A DNA stretch of 64,000 bases. Source: Flavobacterium agri. Its GTDB lineage: Bacteria > Bacteroidota > Bacteroidia > Flavobacteriales > Flavobacteriaceae. The stretch spans positions 186,001 through 250,000 of the forward strand of contig NZ_JACBJI010000003.1 in the NCBI RefSeq assembly GCF_013401995.1. Direction: 5' to 3'. Under the pieces are notes generated by a model, which searched no databases, was not told the origin of the DNA, and was given only the letters and a program-made list of their open reading frames with translations. Positions within the stretch are counted from its first letter, which is position 1, and every line of letters begins with the position of its first letter. This document shows positions 1 through 9,228 of this stretch, one piece after another. Position numbers and translations under genes: made by a program.

Positions 1-1
1 G

Positions 2-1273
2 GAAAGGATTGCGCAATGGAACAATCCCGACGTAGAGAAAATTCCGATCTACGAACCCGGATTGAGCGAAATCGTCGCCAATACGCGCGGTAAGAACCTG
101 TTTTTTTCTACCGAAGTAGACAAGGCCATAGACGAGGCCCAAATGATTTTCATATCGGTCAATACGCCTACCAAGACGTATGGTTCGGGCAAAGGCATGG
201 CCGCCGATCTCAAATACATCGAGCTTTGCGCGAGGCAGATTGCACGCGTGGCCAAAAACGACAAGATCGTCGTCGAGAAATCGACGCTTCCCGTTCGTAC
301 GGCCGAAGCTATCAAAAGCATACTCGATCATACCGGAAATGGTGTGCAGTTCCAAATCCTTTCGAACCCGGAATTCCTTGCAGAAGGAACGGCCGTACAG
401 GATTTGCTGAATCCCGATCGCGTACTTATCGGAGGCGATACCACGCCCGAAGGTGAAGCGGCGATCCAATCGCTCGTAAACATTTATTCGAATTGGGTAA
501 GCAAAGACAAAATCCTGACCACGAACGTATGGTCTTCGGAACTGTCGAAACTGACCGCGAACGCTTTCCTTGCGCAGCGCGTTTCTTCGATCAATGCCAT
601 CTCGGAATTGTGCGAAAAAACCGGTGCAGACGTAAACGAAGTTGCGCGAGCGATAGGCATGGACAGCCGCATCGGCCCGAAATTCCTCAAATCGTCGGTA
701 GGATTCGGAGGCTCGTGCTTCCAGAAAGACATCCTCAACCTCGTCTACATCGCCAAAACGTTCGGATTGCGCGAAGTGGCCGATTATTGGGAACAAGTCA
801 TTTTGATGAACGACCACCAAAAGCGCCGTTTCGCCAACAAGATCGTCCAGACACTTTACAATACCGTAGCCGACAAGAAAATCTGCTTCCTCGGATGGGC
901 ATTCAAGAAAGACACGAACGATACGCGTGAATCGGCTGCGATTTACGTGGCGCGCGACCTGGTGTCCGAACAGGCCAACATTGCCGTATTCGATCCTAAA
1001 GTCGAGGAATACCAAATCCAGTCCGACCTCGATTATCTCAATGTCTCGGAACGCAGCAAAAAAAGAGTCACTTCATACGAAAACCCATACGATGCGTGCC
1101 ATTCGGCCCATGCGATCGCCGTCCTTACCGAATGGGACGAGTTCAGGGATTACGACTGGCAACTCATCTACAAGAATATGCAGAAACCGGCTTTCATTTT
1201 CGACGGCCGCAATTTGCTTGACGGAAAGAAACTTACCGAAATAGGTTTCGTGTATAAATCGATCGGATCGTAA
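2..1273 (+). CDS. ugd: UDP-glucose 6-dehydrogenase, 5' end outside window
   Basis: It oxidises UDP-glucose to UDP-glucuronate with two NAD+, giving a uronic acid precursor for polysaccharide in the cytoplasm. The frame is open from base 2, so the gene begins upstream; 423 residues are visible and about 40 residues holding the first Rossmann GxGxxG motif are missing. Visible marks are the STLPVRTAE and NPEFLAEG stretches and the catalytic cysteine of [10 protein letters not shown], codon 716-718. The sequence resembles the long animal-type UGDH branch rather than the short bacterial Ugd. The TTG at 62 is internal and is not the start. The next dehydrogenase gene begins 3 bp downstream, so the two are probably co-transcribed. 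Family assignment is firm. Confidence 0.93.
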   Translation, partial: ERIAQWNNPDVEKIPIYEPGLSEIVANTRGKNLFFSTEVDKAIDEAQMIFISVNTPTKTYGSGKGMAADLKYIELCARQIARVAKNDKIVVEKSTLPVRTAEAIKSILDHTGNGVQFQILSNPEFLAEGTAVQDLLNPDRVLIGGDTTPEGEAAIQSLVNIYSNWVSKDKILTTNVWSSELSKLTANAFLAQRVSSINAISELCEKTGADVNEVARAIGMDSRIGPKFLKSSVGFGGSCFQKDILNLVYIAKTFGLREVADYWEQVILMNDHQKRRFANKIVQTLYNTVADKKICFLGWAFKKDTNDTRESAAIYVARDLVSEQANIAVFDPKVEEYQIQSDLDYLNVSERSKKRVTSYENPYDACHSAHAIAVLTEWDEFRDYDWQLIYKNMQKPAFIFDGRNLLDGKKLTEIGFVYKSIGS

Positions 1274-1276
1274 ACC

Positions 1277-2554
1277 ATGGAAAAGAAAATAGGCGTCATA
1301 GGATTAGGCTATGTAGGATTGCCGCTCGCAAGGCTTTTCGCCACCAAATACCCGGTCGTGGGCTTCGACATCAACCAAAATCGTATTGACGAGCTCAATT
1401 CGGGAAAAGACAGTACGCTCGAAGTCGAGGACGACTTGCTTCAGGCCGTGCTCGCAAAATCTGCGCTCGACGGAAACGGTTTGTACTGTTCGTCGAACAT
1501 CAACGATATAAAAGACTGCAATTTTTACGTGGTCACGGTTCCGACACCGGTCGACAAGAACAACCGCCCAGATTTGACACCTTTGTACAAATCGAGCGAA
1601 ACGGTCGGAAAAGTCCTCAAAAAAGGCGACATCGTGATTTACGAATCGACGGTGTATCCCGGCGTGACCGAAGAAGAGTGTATTCCCGTGCTCGAACGCG
1701 TGAGCGGACTCAAATTCAACGTCGATTTCTTCGCCGGATATTCGCCTGAGCGCATCAATCCCGGAGATAAAGAACACACGGTCGAGAAAATCCTCAAGAT
1801 CACATCGGGTTCCAACCCAGAAACAGCCGAAAAAGTAAATGACTTATATAAATCGGTGATCACCGCCGGAACGCACCTCGCGCCATCGATCAAAGTGGCC
1901 GAAGCCGCGAAAGTCATCGAAAATTCACAGCGCGACATCAACATCGCGTTCGTGAACGAGCTCGCGAAGATTTTCAACATCATGGGCATCAACACGCGCG
2001 ATGTACTCGAAGCCGCGGGCACGAAATGGAATTTCCTTCCGTTCAAACCCGGATTGGTCGGCGGACATTGCATCGGGGTCGATCCGTATTACCTGGCGCA
2101 AAAAGCACAGGAAATGGGTTATCACCCCGAAATTATCCTTGCCGGAAGACGTTTGAACGATTCTATGGGCGAATATGTCGCTTCATCCGTCGTAAAACTG
2201 ATGATCCGCAAAAACATCAAGGTCAACAGCGCCAAAGTGTTGTTGCTCGGATTCACGTTCAAGGAAAATTGCCCCGATGTGCGCAATACGAAAATCGTCG
2301 ATGTCGTGCATGCGCTCAACGATTTCAAACTCAACGTGACGGTGTACGACCCGTGGGCGAATCCTGCCGAAGTCAAGCACGAATACGGATTGCACACCAC
2401 ACAGCAGATCCCGGCCGATAAATTCGACACGATCATACTCGGCGTGGCCCACAAGGAATTCCTTTCGCTCGACCTAGATCAATTCAAAAAGGAAACTTCG
2501 GTGGTGTACGATGTAAAAGGCGTTTTGAAAACAGAAGTGGACGGTTACCTCTAA
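1277..2554 (+). CDS. nucleotide sugar dehydrogenase, TviB/WbpO type
   Basis: This 425-residue enzyme belongs to the UDP-glucose/GDP-mannose dehydrogenase family. An N-terminal Rossmann motif GLGYVGLP lies at about residues 9-16. The middle domain has YESTVYPGVTEEE (about 122-134) and the catalytic Cys265 in GGHCIGVDPYY, followed by a C-terminal UDP-binding domain. The match is best to TviB/WbpO-like enzymes, which oxidise C6 of UDP-GlcNAc or UDP-GalNAc to the uronate, rather than to UDP-glucose dehydrogenases. A WecC-like UDP-ManNAc specificity cannot be excluded because WecB is encoded at 7385. It follows ugd by 3 bp and precedes rfbB by 9 bp. Family is certain; substrate is inferred. Confidence 0.9.
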   Translation: MEKKIGVIGLGYVGLPLARLFATKYPVVGFDINQNRIDELNSGKDSTLEVEDDLLQAVLAKSALDGNGLYCSSNINDIKDCNFYVVTVPTPVDKNNRPDLTPLYKSSETVGKVLKKGDIVIYESTVYPGVTEEECIPVLERVSGLKFNVDFFAGYSPERINPGDKEHTVEKILKITSGSNPETAEKVNDLYKSVITAGTHLAPSIKVAEAAKVIENSQRDINIAFVNELAKIFNIMGINTRDVLEAAGTKWNFLPFKPGLVGGHCIGVDPYYLAQKAQEMGYHPEIILAGRRLNDSMGEYVASSVVKLMIRKNIKVNSAKVLLLGFTFKENCPDVRNTKIVDVVHALNDFKLNVTVYDPWANPAEVKHEYGLHTTQQIPADKFDTIILGVAHKEFLSLDLDQFKKETSVVYDVKGVLKTEVDGYL

Positions 2555-2563
2555 AATTGCGAT

Positions 2564-3613
2564 ATGAAAAAGATATTGATTACAGGCGGAGCAGGTTTTA
2601 TCGGATCTCATGTCGTAAGACGTTTCGTCAACAATTACCCCGATTATCAGATTTTCAATCTCGATGCGCTCACGTATGCGGGCAACCTCGAGAATATTTC
2701 CGATATAGAGAACGCACCGAATTACACGTTCATCAAAGGCGATATCACCGATGCCGCGTTCATCGACGCGCTTTTCGCCGAACATAGTTTCGACGGCGTG
2801 TTGCACCTGGCCGCCGAATCGCACGTAGACCGTTCGATCACCGATCCGCTCGCGTTCGTGAAAACCAATATTTTCGGTACGGTCAATCTTTTGAACGCCG
2901 CGAAAAACACTTGGAAGGACAACAAGGATGGGAAGCGTTTCTACCATATTTCTACCGATGAGGTTTACGGTTCGCTTGGTGCCGAAGGTTTCTTTACCGA
3001 AACGACCGCTTACGATCCGAATTCGCCTTATTCCGCGTCGAAAGCCGGTTCCGACCATTTCGTACGCGCTTACGGAGAAACATACGGATTGCCTTACGTG
3101 CTTACGAATTGTTCGAACAACTACGGGCCGAACCATTTCCCCGAGAAACTGATTCCGCTTTTCATCAACAATATCATCACCAACAAGCCGCTTCCGGTTT
3201 ACGGTGATGGAAAATATACACGCGACTGGCTTTTCGTAGAAGACCACGCGCGTGCCATCGATTTGGTTTTCCACGAAGGAAGAAACCACGAAACGTACAA
3301 CATCGGCGGTTTCAACGAATGGCAGAACATCGATCTCGTCAAGCTTTTGTGCCAATTGATGGACAAAAAACTCGCACGAGAAGCCGGGACTTCCGAACAA
3401 TTGATCACGTACGTGAAAGATCGTCCGGGCCACGATTTGCGCTATGCGATCGACGCGTCCAAAATCAACAAGGAATTGGGTTGGAAACCGTCGGTTACGT
3501 TTGAGCAAGGACTCGCGCTTACGATCGACTGGTATCTGGATAACCAGGAATGGCTCAACCACGTGACTTCGGGCCAATACGCCAATTATTACGACAAGCA
3601 GTACAATCAATAG
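2564..3613 (+). CDS. rfbB: dTDP-glucose 4,6-dehydratase RfbB
   Basis: It converts dTDP-glucose to dTDP-4-keto-6-deoxyglucose, the branch point for dTDP-rhamnose and dTDP-amino sugars. The 349-residue protein is an extended SDR. It has the NAD motif GGAGFIG at residues 8-14, the catalytic TDE triad at 131-133 and Tyr156-xxx-Lys160 in YSASK, all intact. Length matches RmlB. No rfbA, rfbC or rfbD homologue is adjacent or elsewhere in the window, so dTDP-glucose must be made elsewhere. The product may feed the aminotransferase at 35989 rather than rhamnose synthesis; that part is inference. Confidence 0.94.
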   Translation: MKKILITGGAGFIGSHVVRRFVNNYPDYQIFNLDALTYAGNLENISDIENAPNYTFIKGDITDAAFIDALFAEHSFDGVLHLAAESHVDRSITDPLAFVKTNIFGTVNLLNAAKNTWKDNKDGKRFYHISTDEVYGSLGAEGFFTETTAYDPNSPYSASKAGSDHFVRAYGETYGLPYVLTNCSNNYGPNHFPEKLIPLFINNIITNKPLPVYGDGKYTRDWLFVEDHARAIDLVFHEGRNHETYNIGGFNEWQNIDLVKLLCQLMDKKLAREAGTSEQLITYVKDRPGHDLRYAIDASKINKELGWKPSVTFEQGLALTIDWYLDNQEWLNHVTSGQYANYYDKQYNQ

Positions 3614-3616
3614 TCG

Positions 3617-5128
3617 ATGAGCCAACTCAAAAAAGGGGCAGCGCTTTCCTATGTCACCATTATACTGACAAATGGGATCGGATTGCTGTTGACGCCTTTC
3701 ATCATCAAGCATCTCGGCGATAGCGAATACGGATTGTACACGTTGATCGGCTCGCTTATCGGCACGATCAGCGTACTCGATTTCGGGCTCAACAACACCA
3801 TCGTAAGATTTGTGGCCAAGTTCCGCGCCAAGCAGGACAGGCAGGCCGAAGACAACTTTTTGGCGACCGTGATGATCATTTACGGCATCATTTCGGCTGT
3901 TATCGCCATTGTCGGGATCGGCTTGTATTTCAACCTCGCCGACGTTTTCGAAAAGCTCACGCCGGCCGAACTCGAGAAGGCCAAAATCATGTTTTCGATC
4001 CTGATTTTCAACCTTGCGATCACGTTGCCCGGAGGCGCGTTCACGGCAATTTGTTCGGCTTACGAGCATTTCGTGTATCCGCGCGCGCTCAACATCATCA
4101 AGTATTGCGTGCGTTCGCTTATGGTCGTCGGATTGTTGCTTTGGGGCGGCGATTCGGTTTCGATCGTCGTTTTGGATACGGTGATCAACGTGATCGTCAT
4201 TTCGATGAACGCGTATTACGTGCTGCGCATCCTCAAGGCGCGTTTCAAATTGTACAGTTTCGAGATGCAGCTCGTGCGCGAGATTTTCAAATATTCGATC
4301 TGGATTTTCATTTTCGCGATGGTCGGCCAGTTCCAATGGCGCGCCGGACAATTGATTTTGGGCGATATGATCGGACCCAAAGCGGTCGGGATTTACGGCG
4401 TAGGGATTTTGCTGGGCACGTATTACGGTGCATTTTCCACGGCGATTTCGGGGGTTTTCCTTCCTAGGGCGACCAAAATGACGGTACTCGAAGCCAAAGC
4501 GGACGAACTCACCGACCAAATGACGCGCATCGGACGTTTCTCATTGATCATACTTCTGATGATCCTCGGCGGATTCCTGCTCTACGGACGCCAGTTCGTT
4601 CATTTGTGGGTTGGCGACAATTACCGCGATTCGTTCATCGTGGCGATCATCATCATGTTTTCGTATACGTTGCCGCTCGTGCAGTCGTTTGCGAATTCGA
4701 TACTTGAGGCACGAAGCATGTTTTCGTTCAAGGCCGTCACGTATATTTCGCTGATCGCCATCGGAACCGGAATAGGTGCGTGGCTCACCCAATTTTACGG
4801 ATTGGTCGGCATCATTTATGGTTCGGCAGGCGGATGGATTTTGAGCCAGATCATCATGAACATCTATTACAAACGCGTCATAAGGCTCGAGATCGGACGT
4901 TTTTTCAAGGAATTGTTCGGCGGATTGTTGCCGGCGTTTCTCGTAATTTTGCTTATCGGATACGGAATCGACTTCCTTCCCGGAAAAAATTGGCTCAACC
5001 TCGTACTCAAGATTTCGGCTTTCGGGATCGTGTACTGCGCGTTGGTCTACAAATTCGGGATGAACGCTTCGGAACGCGCCGTCATATCGAGTTCCATTCC
5101 GTTCCTAAAAAAGAAATCACATGCTTAA
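3617..5128 (+). CDS. wzx: Wzx-type polysaccharide flippase
   Basis: The protein has 503 residues and about a dozen hydrophobic helices over most of its length. The N-terminus, with TNGIGLLLTPFIIKHLG at about residues 15-31 and EYGLYTL after it, is typical of the RfbX/Wzx polysaccharide_synt family. Such proteins flip undecaprenyl-linked repeat units across the inner membrane. It lies directly behind rfbB and overlaps the next start by 8 bp, so it probably belongs to the Wzy-dependent pathway together with the EpsG-like polymerase at 10376. It is the only flippase in the window. Which oligosaccharide it carries cannot be read from sequence. Confidence 0.9.
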   Translation: MSQLKKGAALSYVTIILTNGIGLLLTPFIIKHLGDSEYGLYTLIGSLIGTISVLDFGLNNTIVRFVAKFRAKQDRQAEDNFLATVMIIYGIISAVIAIVGIGLYFNLADVFEKLTPAELEKAKIMFSILIFNLAITLPGGAFTAICSAYEHFVYPRALNIIKYCVRSLMVVGLLLWGGDSVSIVVLDTVINVIVISMNAYYVLRILKARFKLYSFEMQLVREIFKYSIWIFIFAMVGQFQWRAGQLILGDMIGPKAVGIYGVGILLGTYYGAFSTAISGVFLPRATKMTVLEAKADELTDQMTRIGRFSLIILLMILGGFLLYGRQFVHLWVGDNYRDSFIVAIIIMFSYTLPLVQSFANSILEARSMFSFKAVTYISLIAIGTGIGAWLTQFYGLVGIIYGSAGGWILSQIIMNIYYKRVIRLEIGRFFKELFGGLLPAFLVILLIGYGIDFLPGKNWLNLVLKISAFGIVYCALVYKFGMNASERAVISSSIPFLKKKSHA

Positions 5129-6407
5129 GCTAGACGGATTGCGGTTCGAAAATGGCGGAAAGCGCATCGTTTACGACTATTCGTACGGTGCTGCGCTTTC
5201 GCACTATTTCAATAAAAAGCAATCGTATTTCGTTGAATATACAGTAGATGTAAGCCAGATTCCGGCCAGCATTGCCGTTGTTCCTTTCCTTGCGAATTTT
5301 ACGCCCATATCGTGGTTTGCGGGCTTTGATATCGAAGTTCCCGAAGCCGACGCGACATTCTTACATTCCCTCGAAGAGCTCAAAAAAGAATTCGCGGTGC
5401 ATTTTGCCAAAGTGAAACCGAACACGAAAGTTTTGGCTACCAAAGTCGTGAGCAATAAAATTGAAGGAGACGAAACGGCCTTGCTTTTCAGCGGCGGACT
5501 GGACGCTTTCGAAGCTTTGACGCGCAACATCGACAACAATCCTTATCTGGTTTCGGTTTGGGGCGCCGATATCGAACTTACCGATACCAAACGCTGGGAC
5601 GAATTCCAACGGTTCAATAAAGAGGAAACCATAATTGCCGACGATCGTGTGCTGTATGTGAAAAGCAACCTGCGTACCTTCTATACACACAAAGTCGATC
5701 TGTTGGTCGATATTTCGTGGTGGGGGAAAATCCAGCACGGCATGGCGCTCATCAGCATGATCGCTCCGTTGAGCTGGCTCAAAGGCATCAATACGGTGAT
5801 GATCGCTTCGTCGAATACGGGCGAGGTGTCGTTCGGTTGGGGTTCGACTTCCGAAACCGACGAGAAAGTGAAATGGGCATCGATGAGCGTCATACACGAC
5901 GGTTTCCACCTTCGACGCACCGAAAAAATCGAAAATATCGTCGAATTCGCGAAAAAAACCGGACACAACACCCAGTTGCGCGTGTGTTATTCTGAATTGA
6001 GAAACGGCAAGAACTGCAGTAAATGCGCCAAATGCCAACGAACCATGCTCGGTTTTATATTGTGCGGCGAAAACCCCGACGATTACGGGTTTAACATTCC
6101 GTCAAATTTTTATGAACTGCTGTTTAAGAATTTTGGCGAAAACGCGGTGATGACTACCGGAGTCGCTTATGAATGGCGGTGTTTGCAAGAAAAAGCGGCA
6201 TCTGCCCAAAACCTGCATTTCATCGAAAATCCCGAAACGGAGAAAAATAATATAGCTACCTTTGCCGCGCTGCCGTTGGAAACCATGGTCAACCGCAATA
6301 TTGATGCGCAATTGGGCAAGAAAAAGCTCAAGTTTACACTCATCAGCAAATTCCCGCGTTTGTTCCAATGGTATCTCAAAATCCGCCGCGCTCTAAAGAC
6401 AACATGA
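5121..6407 (+). CDS. QueC-like PP-loop ATPase in polysaccharide cluster
   Basis: This 428-residue cytoplasmic protein has no family name I recognise with confidence. A PP-loop, SGGLDAF, lies at residues 124-130; the canonical form is SGGxDS, so Ala replaces Ser. Near residues 289-305 four cysteines (289, 299, 302, 305) are spaced C-x9-C-x2-C-x2-C, closely like the zinc site of QueC. PP-loop enzymes adenylate a carbonyl or carboxylate before amidation, thiolation or nitrile formation. The gene overlaps wzx by 8 bp and the pyruvyltransferase start by 4 bp, within an operon whose first two genes make uronic acids. Modification of a sugar carboxylate, for example to a uronamide, is a plausible but unproven role. 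About 110 N-terminal residues match no domain known to me. Confidence 0.7.
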   Translation: MLKLDGLRFENGGKRIVYDYSYGAALSHYFNKKQSYFVEYTVDVSQIPASIAVVPFLANFTPISWFAGFDIEVPEADATFLHSLEELKKEFAVHFAKVKPNTKVLATKVVSNKIEGDETALLFSGGLDAFEALTRNIDNNPYLVSVWGADIELTDTKRWDEFQRFNKEETIIADDRVLYVKSNLRTFYTHKVDLLVDISWWGKIQHGMALISMIAPLSWLKGINTVMIASSNTGEVSFGWGSTSETDEKVKWASMSVIHDGFHLRRTEKIENIVEFAKKTGHNTQLRVCYSELRNGKNCSKCAKCQRTMLGFILCGENPDDYGFNIPSNFYELLFKNFGENAVMTTGVAYEWRCLQEKAASAQNLHFIENPETEKNNIATFAALPLETMVNRNIDAQLGKKKLKFTLISKFPRLFQWYLKIRRALKTT

Positions 6408-7381
6408 AATACGGACTGCTCTCTTACGACGAAAACAAACGGTTCTACAATGTAGGCGATAACATCCAAAGCCTTGCCGCCAAGCAATATCTTCCGCAGG
6501 TAGACGAATTGGTCAACCGCGAGCACATGGCCGATTACCACAAAGGAAAGACCAAAATCATTCTCAACGGCTGGTTCACGCACAATACCAAAAATTGGGT
6601 GCCGAGCGACGACATCGTACCTTTGTTCGTGTCGTTCCACATCAACAATACGGCAGCTCCAAACATGCTATCCGAAAAAGGGATCGCCTATCTCAAGAAG
6701 CACGAACCGATCGGTTGCCGCGACCAGTTTTCTGCCGATACGCTCAAAGCAAAAGGAATCGACGCCTATTTCACAGGTTGCTTGACGTTGACTCTTGACA
6801 GTTATAAAGTCGATGATTCCGAACGCGGGGACGACATCTACATCGTCGATCCGTTGTACAGTTATCCGAACTGGGCCAAAGTGAACTACAACTGGAAAAC
6901 GCTTTTGCGCAGCGTACAAAACGGCAAGATTTTCAAATTGGGCGACAAGAAAAAGCACCTCAGAGGCTTTATCGATGCCGATTTGCTGGCAAACGCGAAA
7001 TACGTCGATCAGGAACCGCCTGCCGGAATCCATACAGACGAGCAAAAGTTCGCGATGGCCGAAGACATCCTCAAAAAATATGCGAAAGCCAAATTGGTGA
7101 TCACCTCTAGAATCCATTGCGCACTGCCTTGCCTTGCTTTGGGGACGCCCGTAATTTTCGTGAACGGATTTGACAGTTTCGTCGATTCATGTAGATTTGA
7201 CGGAATTCTCGATCTTTTCAACCGCGTAGACGTAGACGCCAAAACCGGAAAATTCACGACGAATTTCGGGCTTGAAGGTAAAATCGACCGCAACACCATG
7301 GTCAAAAATCTTGAAAAACACCATGCGCTGGCCGAACCTTTGAAGGCGAAATGCCGGGAATTCATAGCTTTGAACCAGTAG
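6404..7381 (+). CDS. polysaccharide pyruvyl transferase family protein
   Basis: About 325 residues. The preferred start is the ATG at 6404, overlapping the previous stop as ATGA; an in-frame ATG at 6368 would add 12 residues lying inside the upstream gene. The C-terminal part contains VITSRIHCALPCLALGTPV, the characteristic core of the PF04230 family, and the N-terminus reads YNVGDNIQSLAA. Characterised members transfer pyruvate from phosphoenolpyruvate to a sugar as a ketal, adding a negative charge. A minority of the family do other chemistry, so the exact reaction is inferred. It sits between the PP-loop protein and WecB, among repeat-unit biosynthesis genes. Confidence 0.85.
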   Translation: MKYGLLSYDENKRFYNVGDNIQSLAAKQYLPQVDELVNREHMADYHKGKTKIILNGWFTHNTKNWVPSDDIVPLFVSFHINNTAAPNMLSEKGIAYLKKHEPIGCRDQFSADTLKAKGIDAYFTGCLTLTLDSYKVDDSERGDDIYIVDPLYSYPNWAKVNYNWKTLLRSVQNGKIFKLGDKKKHLRGFIDADLLANAKYVDQEPPAGIHTDEQKFAMAEDILKKYAKAKLVITSRIHCALPCLALGTPVIFVNGFDSFVDSCRFDGILDLFNRVDVDAKTGKFTTNFGLEGKIDRNTMVKNLEKHHALAEPLKAKCREFIALNQ

Positions 7382-7384
7382 CAT

Positions 7385-8506
7385 ATGGCAAAAAAAATAC
7401 TCGTTTGTTTCGGAACGCGACCTGAAGCCATCAAAATGGCCTCGCTTGTGCATGAATTGCGCACGACCGATTTCGAGGTCAAGGTTTGCGTGACGGCACA
7501 ACACCGCGAAATGCTCGATCAGGTGCTTGAATTTTTCGAGCTCGTACCCGACTTCGACCTTAACCTTATGACCAAGAATCAATCGTTGAACGCTTTAAGT
7601 GGCCGTATCTTCAAGGAAATGGATGCCGTTCTCGAAAGTTATAAACCCGATTTGGTGCTCGTGCACGGCGACACGACGACTTCGAGCATTTGCGCGTGGT
7701 CGGCGTTCCATCGCGGCGTCGCTTCGGGCCATGTCGAGGCCGGATTGCGCACGTACAACAAGTACGCTCCTTTTCCCGAAGAGATCAACCGCCAGATTAC
7801 CGGACGCATCGTCGACTATCATTTCGCGCCTACCGAAACGTCTAAAAACAATTTGCTCAGTGAACATATATCTGCCGATGCTATCGCCGTGACCGGAAAT
7901 ACCGTGATCGATTCCTTGCTGTGGACGGTCGCCAAACTCGATAACGACTTTACGAACGACAGGATTTCGGAATTGGAATCCAAGGTAGACTTCAGCAAAA
8001 AAGTGGTGCTCGTAACCGGTCACAGGCGCGAGAATTTCGGGGAAGGCTTCCTCAATATTTGCAAGGCGTTGGCCGAAATCGCAGACCGCGATGATGTAGA
8101 GATCGTATTTCCGGTGCATATGAACCCGAACGTGCAGCAACCCGTGAACAATTTGCTTGCGGGCCATCCGAACATACATTTGACCGAACCGCTCGATTAT
8201 CCGTCGTTCGTTTGGATCATGAAACAAGCTACATTGATCATCACCGATTCGGGCGGCGTACAGGAAGAGGCACCATCGCTGGGGAAACCGGTTCTGGTGA
8301 TGCGCGAAACCACCGAAAGGCCCGAGGCTGTCGAAGCCGGAACCGTTAAATTGGTGGGCACGAACGCCGACGCGATCGCGAAAAACGCTTTCGAATTGCT
8401 CGACAACCGCTCGGTGTATGAAAACATGTCGAAAGCCTACAACCCATACGGAGACGGAAAAGCCAATGAGCGCATCGTCGAATTCCTTAAAAAGAGACTC
8501 ACATGA
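7385..8506 (+). CDS. wecB: non-hydrolysing UDP-GlcNAc 2-epimerase WecB
   Basis: It interconverts UDP-GlcNAc and UDP-ManNAc. The 373-residue protein has FGTRPEAIK at residues 9-17, HGDTTTS at 94-100, HVEAGLR at 116-122, PEEINR at 131-136, and the C-terminal DSGGVQEEAPSLGKPVL block, all standard for the GT-B-fold epimerase. It is distinct from the hydrolysing NeuC-type epimerase at 34106. Together with the dehydrogenase at 1277 it could supply UDP-ManNAcA, although that dehydrogenase looks more like TviB. The following gene starts inside its stop codon (ATGA), implying coupled translation. Confidence 0.93.
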   Translation: MAKKILVCFGTRPEAIKMASLVHELRTTDFEVKVCVTAQHREMLDQVLEFFELVPDFDLNLMTKNQSLNALSGRIFKEMDAVLESYKPDLVLVHGDTTTSSICAWSAFHRGVASGHVEAGLRTYNKYAPFPEEINRQITGRIVDYHFAPTETSKNNLLSEHISADAIAVTGNTVIDSLLWTVAKLDNDFTNDRISELESKVDFSKKVVLVTGHRRENFGEGFLNICKALAEIADRDDVEIVFPVHMNPNVQQPVNNLLAGHPNIHLTEPLDYPSFVWIMKQATLIITDSGGVQEEAPSLGKPVLVMRETTERPEAVEAGTVKLVGTNADAIAKNAFELLDNRSVYENMSKAYNPYGDGKANERIVEFLKKRLT

Positions 8507-9228
8507 TTCCCAAAGTCATCCATTATTGCTGGTTCGGACGCAATCCTTTGCCACCATTGGCCGAAAAATGCATCGCATCCTGGAAGAAATTCCTGCCTGA
8601 ATATGAAATCATCGAATGGAATGAAGACAATTTCCCGATCGACGATTTCATTTTCACCAAACAGGCGCTCGAGAACCGCAAGTTCGCTTTCGTTTCGGAT
8701 GTGGCACGTTTGTACGCCATGGACAAAATGGGCGGCATTTACATGGATACCGACGTGGAAGTGTTGAAACCGCTCGACGAATTCCTGCATCACACCGCGT
8801 TTTCGGGTTTCGAGAACGACGATTTCGTCCCGACGGGCATCATGGCCAGCGAAAAAGGCGGTGCTTGGGTCAAAGAATTGCTTACGTATTACGACGACAA
8901 GCCGTTCGTGAACGCCGACGGATCGATGGAAACCACTTCGAACACGTTCATCATCACGCAAATGATGAAGAAAAAAGGCTTCAAGATGACTAACACCTTC
9001 CAGGAAATCGAAGGTTATGTGACGTTTTATCCGAACGATTATTTTTGCCCGAAAAGCTATAAGACGGGAAAATTGGAGCTTACCGAAAATTCGGCCTGCA
9101 TCCATCATTTCGCCAAATCGTGGATTCCCGCAAAAGCGCGTTGGCGCAACAACTTCAAGATGAAGGTCATGAACATCGTCGGACCGAAACCCGTTCAATT
9201 TGTCATCGACATCATAAAACGCCGATGA
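8503..9228 (+). CDS. GT32-type glycosyltransferase
   Basis: The 241-residue protein begins with IPKVIHYCWFG and carries SDVARLY (65-71) followed by GGIYMDTDVE (77-86). The DxD at 82-84 is the metal and nucleotide-sugar ligand of the OCH1/capsular-polysaccharide glycosyltransferase group (glycosyltransferase sugar-binding DXD family). It would add one sugar to a lipid-linked repeat unit at the cytoplasmic face of the inner membrane. It overlaps both neighbours by 4 bp. Donor and acceptor cannot be assigned. Confidence 0.87.
   Translation: MIPKVIHYCWFGRNPLPPLAEKCIASWKKFLPEYEIIEWNEDNFPIDDFIFTKQALENRKFAFVSDVARLYAMDKMGGIYMDTDVEVLKPLDEFLHHTAFSGFENDDFVPTGIMASEKGGAWVKELLTYYDDKPFVNADGSMETTSNTFIITQMMKKKGFKMTNTFQEIEGYVTFYPNDYFCPKSYKTGKLELTENSACIHHFAKSWIPAKARWRNNFKMKVMNIVGPKPVQFVIDIIKRR

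Noticed and set aside
2474..4519. 681-codon open frame on the minus strand opposite rfbB and wzx
   Set aside because: The plus strand carries two well-recognised families with intact motifs. The antisense product is rich in Arg, His, Asp and Glu without any domain, as expected from codon bias of the real genes.
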